DNA of 64,000 nt, from NCBI GenBank assembly GCA_023251075.1, contig JAHEZM010000007.1:81237-145236 (forward strand), read 5' to 3'. This DNA is from Flavobacteriales bacterium. GTDB lineage: Bacteria; Bacteroidota; Bacteroidia; Flavobacteriales_C; GCA-002722245. Below, in pieces: positions 43,104-55,300 of the stretch. Both the position numbers and the translations under genes were made by a program. Position 1 is the stretch's first letter, and each line of letters opens with the position of its first letter. A model generated the notes under the pieces. The model was not told the origin of the DNA and did not search any database. It worked only from the letters and a program-made list of their open reading frames with translations.

Positions 43104-43643
43104 ATGAAACATTTATTACTTTTCTCCACCGCTTTTTTCTGTTTAAATATTTTCGCCCAAAGCGATACTGAAGTAGATTCAACAGCATTCGAGAAACCGA
43201 AATTCAAAATAGATTACACAAAGGTTTATGGAATTTCACTAGGTGCAAATTATGCCGAATATCTTTTTGCCGAAGTGGGCTTTTATAAAAGTCATGTTTT
43301 TAAAACAGGAAAATATCCCCAATTTTCTGCCTTAGCTAATTATGCCTGTGAAATTTCAATGGCCGATAAATTAGTACTTGGTCCTAAAATTCAAACCCGA
43401 TTACACATTGGATATTTCTGTCCTTCTATTACTACCGTTCTATATACCGATTTACAAAAAGGATATGCCCTTAAATTTCGTCCGGAAATTGGTTTTGGAA
43501 TGTGGTTTTTCGACGTATCATATGGATACAATTTCAATATTGCCAAATCAGGATTAGACCAATACAATCGCCATGTTTTATCGCTGCATACTTATTTAGG
43601 ACTTAAAAAAGTTAAGAAAACAAAATACAGTAGTGAATTTTAA
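43104..43643 (+). CDS. Small outer-membrane beta-barrel-like protein
   Basis: A 179-residue exported protein. The start at 43104 gives a clean signal peptide KHLLLFSTAFFCLNIFAQ. The mature part has alternating polar/aromatic strands (YALKFRPEIGFGMWFFDVSY) and a short charged end, typical of small 8-strand barrels, but no named family is recognised. It overlaps the archaemetzincin gene by 11 bases, so the two proteins are made together, both for the envelope. Confidence 0.6.
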   Translation: MKHLLLFSTAFFCLNIFAQSDTEVDSTAFEKPKFKIDYTKVYGISLGANYAEYLFAEVGFYKSHVFKTGKYPQFSALANYACEISMADKLVLGPKIQTRLHIGYFCPSITTVLYTDLQKGYALKFRPEIGFGMWFFDVSYGYNFNIAKSGLDQYNRHVLSLHTYLGLKKVKKTKYSSEF

Positions 43644-44289
43644 ATCCATCATAAAGCATGGCTTTAAAGGATATTTTTCAATATTCTTACTACTTCAACT
43701 TTTCTCTTTCAGCTCTTGCGAAGATGAACCTAAAAACAAAGTCATTGGTTTACAAACGCTCAATTACTTTCCCGATTTTTATTTAGATTCTATTTCGGCC
43801 GCTATTCATCGATGTTATGGATACGACACCTATGTAATGCCGAACATTAAAATTCCAGATAGCCATTTTATTAAAGTAAAATCGCCCCGCTACAGAGCCG
43901 ATTCTATAATAAACATGCTCAATGAACGCAAACCCGATAGTCTTGCTCATATTTTAGGACTCACCTGCGTAGATATCTCTGTAACCAAAAGAGATAAACT
44001 CGGCAGAATTTTAAAACCCGTGGCCTTTTATACCGATTGGGGAGTTTTTGGCTATGGCTATGTTGGAAAACCAGGATCGGTGGTTTCCACCTTTAGAGTT
44101 CAGGGTCCCAATCAAAAACTGGTGATAGACAGAATGCAGAAAATTAGCCTGCATGAACTGGGACACAACATGGGCCTACCCCACTGCCCCAACAAAAACT
44201 GCTTTATGCGCGATGCAGTTGAATCTATTAAAACCGTTGATAAAGAAGGGAAAACGCTATGCTCCGATTGCAAAAAAAAGCTGCGTTAA
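43633..44289 (+). CDS. Archaemetzincin-type zinc protease as a lipoprotein
   Basis: A 218-residue protein starting at GTG 43633. HELGHNMGLPHC (residues 174-185) followed by C-x4-C-x-M-x17-C-x2-C fits the archaemetzincin signature exactly: three zinc His, the Met and four Cys for a second zinc. The N-terminus YFSIFLLLQLFSFSSC ends in a lipobox (C29) followed by Glu-Asp-Glu, which resembles the Bacteroidota surface lipoprotein export signal. Archaemetzincins known from other groups are mostly cytoplasmic, so export is unusual. The substrate is not known. Confidence 0.85.
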   Translation: MNFKSIIKHGFKGYFSIFLLLQLFSFSSCEDEPKNKVIGLQTLNYFPDFYLDSISAAIHRCYGYDTYVMPNIKIPDSHFIKVKSPRYRADSIINMLNERKPDSLAHILGLTCVDISVTKRDKLGRILKPVAFYTDWGVFGYGYVGKPGSVVSTFRVQGPNQKLVIDRMQKISLHELGHNMGLPHCPNKNCFMRDAVESIKTVDKEGKTLCSDCKKKLR

Positions 44290-44316
44290 AAACAGGTTAA
44301 AAAAACTCTGTTTTTT
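44288..44316 (+). terminator. Weak terminator after the archaemetzincin gene
   Basis: Stem AAAAACAG / CTGTTTTT around an A-rich loop of 12 bases, ending in six T. The stem is AT-rich and begins at the stop codon, so strength is doubtful. Confidence 0.4.
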
Positions 44317-44372
44317 ACTTACATATCTCCACAAAAAGACTTATTATTGCGGGTATTTGTTTTTTAACGAAA

Positions 44373-46110
<1,738 letters not shown>

Positions 46111-46115
46111 TCTCA

Positions 46116-47651
46116 ATGTTCGGCAACAGTACTATACGTCATTGCGAGTCCTTGTACTCAAGGCAAAGCAACCTTATAATACTGTTGCTTTTCTTCTCTT
46201 TTTCTCTTAGCGCCCAATTCAACAGAAACGAATACGTTGAAATTTTACAAGCCGATGAATTGTCATCGGATCAGCCTGGCGTACAAAACTTAATTGGTCA
46301 TGTAAAATTAAAACAAGGAAGCCTTTTATTGAATTGCGATAAAGCAAGAATTGAAGACAAAACAAACGACTTCACTGCTGAGGGCCGTGTGTACATGAAT
46401 AAAAAAGATTCATTGCGCATTTATTGCGATCGAATGAATTATATCGCTGCTAAAAAACTAACTATTTTCAGCGGTAACGTAAAAATGATCAGTGATAAAA
46501 CTACACTCACTACCGATTTGCTTTACTATGAAAATGAAAGCGGAAAAGTATATTATCAAAACAAAGCGCACATTATTCAAGAGAAAACAAAAATTTGGAG
46601 TGATAAAGGTTATTATGTCGCTGCTAAAAAAATGATTTCATTGAAATCAAATGTAGTGGTGAAAAGTGAAGATTTTAGTATCATGTCGGATACCCTCGAC
46701 TACCACACCGGAACAAAAGTCACTTACTTCCATGGCCCTAGTAGAATCACTACCAAAACAGGAATTATTACTTGTGAAAAAGGATATTTCGATAATATTA
46801 AAGATGAAGCTGTTTTCAAAAAAAATGCAAAGGTGATCGACAAAACGATGATTCTAACGGCCGATTCTATTTACAGAAACAATAAAACAAAAATTAGTCA
46901 CGCCCACGGAAATGTACGTGCTACCGATACTACCGACAATGTTACCATTACCGGAGAACATGGGATTTTCATTGAAAAAGGTGGAAAAAGTTTGATGACT
47001 GGTAAAGCATTATTAGAACAAATGATTGATGGCGACACCCTTTTTCTTCATGCCGATACTTTACGTGCAGTAAACGATGAAAAGAAAAAAGACAAAAAAG
47101 TTTACGCCTACCACCACGTGAAATTCCTTAAATCAGACATGCAGGGAAAATGCGATTCTCTAACTTATTTTCCTAGCGATTCTTTAATCCGCTTATTTAA
47201 AAATCCAATTATATGGACCAATAAAAGTCAGATTAGCGGTGAGTACATTGAAATACTTTTATACAGTAATAAAATTCATGAATTACGCATTAAGAAAAAT
47301 GGATTTATAATTTCCGAAAACGGTCCGGGTGCCTACGATCAAATTAAAGGTAGAGATATGGTGGGTTATTTCGAGAACAGTAAAATGAGTAAAATGAAAG
47401 TAACTGGAAATGGTGAAACCGTTTATTTTGCTAAGGAAAAAGACAGTTCTTATACTGGAGTGAACAAAGCGGAGTGCAGTAGCTTAATGATTTTATTTAA
47501 AGACAATCAGGTATCAAGAATTAAATTCTACCAAAAACCCGATGCCACCTTTTATCCTATTCATGAAGTGGATTTAGAAAAAATGAAATTGAAAAATTTC
47601 ATGTGGAGAATTGAAGAAAAACCGAATAGTATTGAAGATTTATTTAAGTAG
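46116..47651 (+). CDS. OstA/LptA-like envelope protein (5' end altered by a repeat)
   Basis: A 511-residue protein of the LptA/OstA beta-jellyroll superfamily, which forms the bridge carrying lipopolysaccharide across the periplasm. Repeated units such as LIGHVKLKQGSLLLNCDKARI, TLTTDLLYYENESGKVYY and LTADSIYRNNKTKI are the OstA-type strands. A hydrophobic signal (LIILLLFFSFSLSAQ) is at residues about 20-34. The codons before it (46137-46175) are half of the REP-like family B repeat. The ATG at 46116 is the only ATG in frame, but a start at a TTG/CTG within the hydrophobic stretch is possible. It follows purA by five bases. Confidence 0.78.
   Translation: MFGNSTIRHCESLYSRQSNLIILLLFFSFSLSAQFNRNEYVEILQADELSSDQPGVQNLIGHVKLKQGSLLLNCDKARIEDKTNDFTAEGRVYMNKKDSLRIYCDRMNYIAAKKLTIFSGNVKMISDKTTLTTDLLYYENESGKVYYQNKAHIIQEKTKIWSDKGYYVAAKKMISLKSNVVVKSEDFSIMSDTLDYHTGTKVTYFHGPSRITTKTGIITCEKGYFDNIKDEAVFKKNAKVIDKTMILTADSIYRNNKTKISHAHGNVRATDTTDNVTITGEHGIFIEKGGKSLMTGKALLEQMIDGDTLFLHADTLRAVNDEKKKDKKVYAYHHVKFLKSDMQGKCDSLTYFPSDSLIRLFKNPIIWTNKSQISGEYIEILLYSNKIHELRIKKNGFIISENGPGAYDQIKGRDMVGYFENSKMSKMKVTGNGETVYFAKEKDSSYTGVNKAECSSLMILFKDNQVSRIKFYQKPDATFYPIHEVDLEKMKLKNFMWRIEEKPNSIEDLFK
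46137..46175. repeat. Half-copy of the family B REP-like repeat inside coding sequence
   Basis: cgtcattgcgag and the later aagcaacct match the left arm of the 1555-1628 element with a changed centre. No matching right arm follows. It is translated as part of the OstA-like N-terminus. Confidence 0.75.
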
Positions 47652-47675
47652 GTTAACAACTTTTCTTTCATATAT

Positions 47676-47784
47676 AGGACAATAGTTCCTTCGTGCCTCA
47701 GGATGACAACCACTCTCAAAACTCTTTCTCACTCTGTCTTTCGGGGGTGGTTGTCATCCTGAGGCACGAAGGAACTATTGTCCT
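47676..47784. repeat. REP-like inverted repeat, family A copy 2
   Basis: Arms of about 39-41 bases (47676-47714 and 47744-47784) pair, around a centre unlike that of the copy at 14237. Relative to that copy, cgtacctc has become cgtgcctc and gaggtacg has become gaggcacg, so pairing is kept. It sits between two convergent gene ends. Confidence 0.95.
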
Positions 47785-47834
47785 GAACTTAAAATACAAC
47801 TCGGAATTCTTATATCGAACTCACATTATAGTAA

Positions 47835-50816
47835 TCAATAGGTCATTGGCCACAACCATTCTCCATTTCGTTTTAAGTAGCCAATTCTATTTCCTGTTTC
47901 AATTAAAAATAAATTAGAATTAATCACTTCAATATTTTCAGCGGGAATACCAATAACCCTATTTCCTTCAAGATCAAAAACACTCGTAAAAGCATTTACT
48001 TTGTATTTATATTTTCCATCGCCCATATATTTCAAATCGGCATATTTAGGAGCAATTACAAAATCGGCATAGGCATTAATCAAACCCTTTTTCCCACTAA
48101 TGTCTATCACACCTGTTTCTCTATCCAATTGAATATCCATTGCAAAATTTAACCAAACCAAAGTATCTTCATTAACATCAACGATGTATGAGTTTAAAGT
48201 ATTTGACGCGAGGTACAATCCATGATTCAAATAGCGCAGTTGCTGATAGGCGGTGGGCATTCTGTTTCCATCATAATCAATTTTATAGAACATTTTTTGA
48301 AACTGAACTACGGCTATATTATCGTGAAAATCCTGCGCTTGTTCAAACCAATCTTTAGAAATCACCTTTCCTTTTTCATCAATAAAATTGAATAAATTCT
48401 CCTTCTGAACAATTGCTCTTCCATTCACATAAGGACTTATTTGCACAAATTCTTTTTCTTTCTTTTCTTTCCATTGAGCTTCAATTTTCAGTAAGCGCGC
48501 CTGATCTGCCTGTTGCCTGCTCACTACTTTTTGTTCTTTGGTTAAAACATCCATCACCTTCCATACCGTATCTCTCTTATACAAAAACTCACTCCCTTTC
48601 AAACTAATTAAGCGGGAACAAGTATCTTCAAACAACAATTGAAAATTACTATCGAGCACTCCTAAACACCTTCCTTTTTTATATTGATAAAATCCATTTT
48701 TTTCTAAAGAAATTTCATCGAACAATGCGGTAGTTTCTACTTTTCCATTTTCATCTAATATTCCCCATTTATCATTCGACAGCGTAGCAAAAAACAAACT
48801 ATCACCCATCTCTCCATCACGTGAAATTTTATCGTATTGAAAAGGAATAACTGTTTCATTATTGTTGCTGATCATTCCCCATTTATTTCCCACCGCTGCA
48901 ACCGCTACATCGTATTTAAAATCTTCAACATTGGTATAAAGAGGTTCAACATCATAAGCTCCTGAAGCATTAATAAAACCCCATTTTCCACCCATATTCA
49001 TAAAGTAATTTGAGTTTGCAGCGGCATTTAATTTCGAACCTTTTAAATCATCGAAATAAGAATGATAATCGATAAATGTGCTATCGTTCATTTTGGGTAC
49101 CGAAACAACAGTTCCACCCACCAAACACCTTGCTCTGCCTTCTTTAAATTCTCCGATATATTTAAAATCATCAGAAACCGTTTTACCTTTTAAATTTATA
49201 AGCGCAATTTTTGCATCTTCATAATTAGGAATACAACGGGCAAAAGCACCCGATTCAAAATCCTGAAAGCGTAAACTGGTGTATTGCGGTTCCAATAAAT
49301 ATCGATATCCAAGGTGATCATAAACGCCCATAGTAATAGTAGGATTCAATGCATAACCTGCCATAGAATAATTATTAGGAAGCCATGGAGTACTAAAAAC
49401 GATGGTATATCCTTTTTCCTGATTGATCATGATATCAGAGAAAGTTGGAGGAATTACTATTTTGCCATTCCTGCCTCGCAGTCCCCATTTTTGTTTGCTA
49501 TTTACATAAAACCAATCTCCTCTAAAAATGGTATCGCCTATCAAAATTTCTGCGCCCAGCATATCATTTCTATTAATGTTTTGTGTAGAAAGGGCAAAGG
49601 ATTCCCAATTAGTATCACTTCTTTTTTTCCGAATTTTTATTCGAGATACATCCGTATAAGTTTTTCTTTCTACTTCATTTCCTAAGCTATCCACAAGAAG
49701 AAGTATCATTTTAGATTCGTCGTAAATCTTAATATTTAATCCCTCCACCTTTATTTGATCAGCACCTAAAGTGTACAGTGTTTTCCCTGAAAGATTTCCT
49801 ACTCCCCAATGGGCACCATCACGAATAACAGCAATATTGCAATATTGATAAATATCGCATTGATCGAATTCGCCCACCAAAGCCCTTGTTCCATCATCAT
49901 TGTATAGTCGCCATTTGTTTTTAGGAGTTACTGCCATTATTGAGTTACCGATGTATTGAAAGGAGGCAAATTCTGGCGGACAAATAATTTTTCCGGTGGA
50001 GTGAAGCAGACCTTTGTAGCCGCGGTTAGCAAATAAAAAAATATTGGTTTTTACCAAATATAAATTGGTTAACGAATCGGCAATCACTGCTCCATGGTAA
50101 AGAGAAAAAAGTACCGAACGACTTCTACGATTTAATTTAACAAAACCATAAATATCAAAAACACCTTCATCATAACGAGCGCGTTCAACAACATCACCAT
50201 TTTTATTTTTCACGCCCCACAAACCCTCTTCACGGAATAAGAAATAATTATCGTCTAAAATCTGAATATCCTTGTCGTTAGAAAATAAAAGCAAACCATT
50301 TTCATTGTAGCAAATAGTTTGTTTTCCTTTCATTGCCTGAATCCAGCCATTGCTTTTTCTGTAAATTAACTCACAAAAAAAATCACAAACTGTATCATTA
50401 TTGTAACGAATACAACCCCATTTATTTTTGAAATCTCTTGCAGCCAACAGCTGCTTGTTCAGCACCTTCAACTCCTTATATACTACAGGTACAACATACT
50501 CTTTCTGGCGATTCATCACTCCCCATTCCTCTCCTATTTTTATGAGAAAATTACCGTTACCCAACAATTTAATTTCACGTGCATTTTCTGGTGCAAGCTG
50601 CCATCCGTAACGATCAATCAAGGTAAGCACTCCTTTCTTTTTGGCCATTGCCAATCCATCGTCGCCAAAGGCACCCACAAAATCATACTGAGGTTCAATA
50701 ATCACTTTACCCGAATCATTAATAAAACCCCATAAATTATTTTTCTTCACAGGAAGTAAACTCTGCGAAAAGGAGGAAATCGACAATAAAAGAAAAAAGA
50801 ATAATAGTTTTCTCAT
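47835..50816 (-). CDS. WG-repeat protein, exported
   Basis: A 993-residue protein with signal peptide RKLLFFFLLLSISSFSQS. Some 18-19 WG beta-repeats run through it, each with a core such as NLWGFINDSGKVIIEPQYDF, KWGLRGRNGKIVIPPTF or KWGFINASGAYDVEPLY at about 45-55 residue spacing. Several degenerate units have lost the Trp. Such proteins are exported in Bacteroidota, and their binding partners are unknown. It starts three bases after the lipoprotein gene and is coupled to it. No enzymatic motif is visible. Confidence 0.88.
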   Translation of the reverse strand: MRKLLFFFLLLSISSFSQSLLPVKKNNLWGFINDSGKVIIEPQYDFVGAFGDDGLAMAKKKGVLTLIDRYGWQLAPENAREIKLLGNGNFLIKIGEEWGVMNRQKEYVVPVVYKELKVLNKQLLAARDFKNKWGCIRYNNDTVCDFFCELIYRKSNGWIQAMKGKQTICYNENGLLLFSNDKDIQILDDNYFLFREEGLWGVKNKNGDVVERARYDEGVFDIYGFVKLNRRSRSVLFSLYHGAVIADSLTNLYLVKTNIFLFANRGYKGLLHSTGKIICPPEFASFQYIGNSIMAVTPKNKWRLYNDDGTRALVGEFDQCDIYQYCNIAVIRDGAHWGVGNLSGKTLYTLGADQIKVEGLNIKIYDESKMILLLVDSLGNEVERKTYTDVSRIKIRKKRSDTNWESFALSTQNINRNDMLGAEILIGDTIFRGDWFYVNSKQKWGLRGRNGKIVIPPTFSDIMINQEKGYTIVFSTPWLPNNYSMAGYALNPTITMGVYDHLGYRYLLEPQYTSLRFQDFESGAFARCIPNYEDAKIALINLKGKTVSDDFKYIGEFKEGRARCLVGGTVVSVPKMNDSTFIDYHSYFDDLKGSKLNAAANSNYFMNMGGKWGFINASGAYDVEPLYTNVEDFKYDVAVAAVGNKWGMISNNNETVIPFQYDKISRDGEMGDSLFFATLSNDKWGILDENGKVETTALFDEISLEKNGFYQYKKGRCLGVLDSNFQLLFEDTCSRLISLKGSEFLYKRDTVWKVMDVLTKEQKVVSRQQADQARLLKIEAQWKEKKEKEFVQISPYVNGRAIVQKENLFNFIDEKGKVISKDWFEQAQDFHDNIAVVQFQKMFYKIDYDGNRMPTAYQQLRYLNHGLYLASNTLNSYIVDVNEDTLVWLNFAMDIQLDRETGVIDISGKKGLINAYADFVIAPKYADLKYMGDGKYKYKVNAFTSVFDLEGNRVIGIPAENIEVINSNLFLIETGNRIGYLKRNGEWLWPMTY

Positions 50817-50819
50817 TAC

Positions 50820-52124
50820 TTAAATTTCAGTCATGAATTTCTCTAAGGCTTCCCTATTATTAATTGTCTCAGCATACTTCTTAACCTCTAGCTTAAGATT
50901 ATTACTGCGTGAACTTTTCTGACTCATTACTTTAGTAAAGTCTTCGGCTTTTACAAAACCCATTGTACTGTCATTAATGGCTACAGCCACTTTAAACTTT
51001 TCGTTCAAAGGTACACGCAACACCACAATTCCCTTTTCTCCACTGAACGGAACCATCGTATTTTGAACAATGAGATAGGCTTTTGAAGCATTAACAGTTT
51101 TATTATTCAATTGAAATTCAAAAGCAGCCTGCATTAATTCTCCTTTTTTACACTTATCAAAATTATAAGTACCGAAACCAATGATATTAGCTATTCTCTG
51201 CACTTTCTTATTCAAATCTTCACGGGTACTGAATGCTCTTTTCTCATTATTCGACTCATATTCTTTAAACTCTTGCAACTTTGTTAGTGAAGATTCGAAT
51301 TCAAGCTCTGCTTTCTCCTTGTCTTTGGCAGTGAATACCGGACTCAAAAGGGTTGTAAATTTTTTGCCTTTTTTAGTGAGCTCAACATTGTACAATCCTT
51401 TCTCTGAAGAACGGGTAATAATAGCATCTTCCCACTCCTCTTTCATCACCCATTTATTAATATGTGGATTTTGTTCATCACTTTCTCCGGCATAAGTCCA
51501 CATTACATCTTTAAACTCCTTCAACTCAGGCATGTTAGAATAATCGATATCAAAATCAATCAACTTAAGATCTCTATCGTCTTGCGATCTAATTTTAAAA
51601 GTTAAATATTTTATTTCATCGCCGGTGCATTCGATAGGTTCTTCTTTAATGACCGCTTTTTCCACAAATTTCCATGCACTGTCGTTAAGTGAGTACAAGT
51701 TAAAATCATCTTCTTTTTTATCGGAAGCAATACTTACAGTAATAGGTTTTTTACTATCCACAAACACAGGTTTTCCTTCGCAATTGGCTTGAATAGAAAA
51801 CATGCCGGCCGACTCAAATATAGAATCCTTATAAGTCATAGGCAGTTTACTCAACATTATTTCGCCCTTGCTATGAAATTCCTCAAATGAAATCTTCACC
51901 TCACCACTAACAAGTTTACCAGTGGCATCTACCACACTATTTGCAGGCACCACTATTGAACTCCCTGTGCTTAAATTAAAGGTATCAGCTTTATTATTTT
52001 TAAAAGTGAAAATATTGGCTTCTTTAGCTTTAAGAGCTAATTCAGCTACTTTTTCTGCAGGAACTGAGCAGGAAAAAATTCCAATTGTTACGATAGAAAG
52101 TGTACTAAAATATAGTTTTCTCAT
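50820..52124 (-). CDS. Lipoprotein with ZU5-like N-terminal domain
   Basis: A 434-residue exported lipoprotein. The signal STLSIVTIGIFSC ends in the lipobox Cys, near residue 19. The stretch TGSSIVVPANSVVDATGK followed by GEVKISFEEF (about residues 53-81) resembles a ZU5-type or related beta domain that begins with a VPAN-type strand; this is a family-level impression. The rest has no recognisable motif. It is first in a two-gene operon with the WG-repeat protein, which suggests joint function at the envelope. Confidence 0.6.
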   Translation of the reverse strand: MRKLYFSTLSIVTIGIFSCSVPAEKVAELALKAKEANIFTFKNNKADTFNLSTGSSIVVPANSVVDATGKLVSGEVKISFEEFHSKGEIMLSKLPMTYKDSIFESAGMFSIQANCEGKPVFVDSKKPITVSIASDKKEDDFNLYSLNDSAWKFVEKAVIKEEPIECTGDEIKYLTFKIRSQDDRDLKLIDFDIDYSNMPELKEFKDVMWTYAGESDEQNPHINKWVMKEEWEDAIITRSSEKGLYNVELTKKGKKFTTLLSPVFTAKDKEKAELEFESSLTKLQEFKEYESNNEKRAFSTREDLNKKVQRIANIIGFGTYNFDKCKKGELMQAAFEFQLNNKTVNASKAYLIVQNTMVPFSGEKGIVVLRVPLNEKFKVAVAINDSTMGFVKAEDFTKVMSQKSSRSNNLKLEVKKYAETINNREALEKFMTEI

Positions 52125-52397
52125 ACATTACGTTTTTCTTACTAATACGGAATAGCAAAAATGTGACACAATTTCCGAAAAAAAATTCATTTTGGCCGAA
52201 ATATCTGCATTTCAAAGCACTAAAGCCAAACAAACGGCACAGCTTTTTCACTAAGTCAAAATACAGTTTAACTAAGTGCTGCTATATTATATCCGGCGCT
52301 TAATCTAAATTTAATACAGCAAAAGAAAAATATTTCCAACCTTTTTCGTTTTTGTGGTCTTTATTAATGAAATTTAGTGTGAAACAAAATTAAGGAT

Positions 52398-55300
52398 ATG
52401 CAGAAGAAATTAATATTTTCAGTGGTTTTAGGAATGGTGAGCCTCGGTTTATTGCTCGCTATAGCACCCGAACAAAAAACATTAGAAAACTACCAATTAG
52501 AGGCTTTCACCCCCGATAATTTATACAAAAAAGAATGGAAAGAGGTAGAAGCTAAATTAGACAGCAACCTTCCTAAATCGGCGCTAAAAATAATTGAAGT
52601 AATCTTAAGCAAAAGCATTAAAGGTCAGCACCACAAACATATTATTAAAGCTATTAACTACAAACTCGATTTACAAGCACGATTTGAAAATAATTCAACC
52701 GATTTCAAACTCAATTATTTAAATAAAATAGATTCGGCGCTATCCTTTCCTTCTAAAGAATTCGTTCGTTTAATGTATGCAGAAGAGCTTAAAAGCTACT
52801 ACAATAGTCATTATTGGGAACTGGAAGACAACGACAATACTGGTTCGCTTAGTAAAAATTACAAAGAATGGAACAAACAACTATTCATCGACACCATTAC
52901 TGCCATTCACCAAAAAGTATTGCTGCACAGCAATAAATTACAACACCTCAGCACGCATCTTTTCGATTCCTTAAGTTCTGCAGAAGTTAAAGCCTACCCT
53001 ACTTTATATGATGTTTTTGCCAATAAAATTCTTACAACTCAAATGGGGTTCAACAACAGAAATATTTCTGAATATGTACTTAGTAAAGAATTAAGTTCTT
53101 CCATTTTTCAGGTGGAGGAAGAATTCATGCATACGCCACTCAACATCGATAAAGAAAAAAACTACTTCATCATTTCCTTATTTCAGGAATTGGAAAAATT
53201 CCACTCCAACAAAAAACCGCAATCGGCCTACTTAAATACTATCCTGCGCCGCCTGTCTTTGGCTAAAGACAATTTTGATATTGCCGATGAAAAAGAAATT
53301 TACCGAGGAGAATTAGTACAACTCACCCAACAATTTGAAAACAATTATTTTTTAGATCAGGTTTATTCTCAACTGGCTAATGAGCATACCGAATTAGGAA
53401 ACACAGAAAAACATTCGGCGAATTACAAAATGGCTGTCGATTATCTTAATCATGCTAAAGATGAAGCCAGCAAACACGGAAAAGACATCCGTGAATTCAA
53501 TAATTTAATGGATAGAATAAAAGCGCCTTATGTTTCTCTAACTACCGAAAAACAGATTTTACCCAACCAACCATTTTTGGCAAAAGTGACTTTTAAAAAT
53601 CTGCAAAACAACCAAAAAGAACATTTCATTTACTACAAAATATATCAGCACACAGTAAACGGAATGAAGTCGTACAACAAAGCGCAACAAAAAGGGATTG
53701 ATACCAATATTCTTAAAAAATGTACTACCCATAAAATCAAGTTATTTAATAAACATGACTATAACGAATACTCTACATTTATTGATTTTCCTGCACAAGC
53801 TAGCGGATTTTACACCTTGATCGTAAGCAGCAAAGAAGATTTTATCAAAGAACGTAAAAACGGAAAGTTGGCAGAATCCTTCTTACAAATAAATTCTCTT
53901 CATGCCGAAGTAAGTATGGTGGCTAGCGCTACTACAGAGATTACTATTAAAAACAGAGAGAATGGCTTGCCTGTTAAGAATGCCAAAGTTTCTGCTTACG
54001 AATACCACTATTGGGAAAATGAGAAAAACTCATTAATTCACAGTGGAAAAACCGATTCGAACGGTGTGGATATTATGAAAAAAGAAGAAGCCAACAATAT
54101 CTCTTTCCTAGTAGAATACAACAATGAAATGGCAGTGTTTAACGACTACTATTACATTTACAAAGATGAGGAAAGCAACCAAACAATCAATAAAATATTT
54201 ACCGATAGAGCAATTTATCGCCCAGGACAAACCTGTTATTTTAAAGTAATTTCTACCTCTCAAAAAAATGAAGCTTTTGCAAGTAAACCAGAAATTACTT
54301 TGTTGAAAAACAAACCTGTATCCATCTCATTAGAAGATGCAAATTACGAAGACGTTTCAGACACTGTTTTAACCACCAATGAATTTGGTTCCTGCTCGGG
54401 AAATTTCAAATTACCTGAAGGAAGAATGAATGGAAGCTGGCATATCAAAGTGGGCGACCAATATACCTACATTCAGGTAGAAGAATATAAGCGTCCGAAA
54501 TTTGAAGTCACTTTAAATACGCCCAAAGGAGAATACAAGTTAAACGATTCAGTTACTGTTAGCGGAAAAGCAATTGCACTTTCAGGCGCCGCAATTTCTA
54601 ATCAGAAAGTTATTTTAACCGTAAATCGTGAACGCCAGTACTATTATTCATGGTGTTGGTGGAGACAACCGAGAAACCAGGAAATTACCAATATCGATGA
54701 GCATGAAGTTACTACCAATGAAAAAGGTGAGTTCACTTATACTTTTTTCGCGCTATCGCCTAAGAAAAAAGAAGATGCTTATTACACCTTTTCTATTACT
54801 GCAAGAGTAACCGATTTAACAGGAGAAAGCAGAGAAGACAATACTTCTATTTCTATTGGAGATAAAGCCATGGAAATTGCATTAGGAATTGGAGAAACGG
54901 TTGAAAAAAACAGCGACTTAAAATTTAAAATAAACAGCACCAACCTGCAACATGATTTTACTGATGCTTCCGGAACCTATGAAATAGAAGCATTGGAAAA
55001 AGAAAGCAGAATTACCAGAAATAATATTTGGGGAGCAATTGATACCCTTCTTAATTCAGAAAGTGAATTCTACAATAAATTTCCTTTAGAAAAAATACAA
55101 TACAACACGATTGAAAAACAAAGCAAGGGATCGGTAATTTCAAGTGGGAAATTCAACACGCTTGAAAACAAAACACTGGATCTTTCTTCGCTTAAAAGTT
55201 TACCTAATGGCAAATACAGAATCAAATTAAAAAGTGCCGATAAATACGGAACACCTGTAGAATCGGAACAAGAGTTTTTGTTGTTCGATAAAAATGCAAA

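Noticed and set aside
47693..47917. 74-residue reading frame across the REP-like repeat
   Set aside because: Half is made of the inverted repeat and half is antisense to the WG-repeat gene; there is no sign of coding selection.
52125..52397. Possible small gene or RNA between the lipoprotein and A2M genes
   Set aside because: The gap of 273 bases shows no reading frame, hairpin or consensus promoter that I could support.
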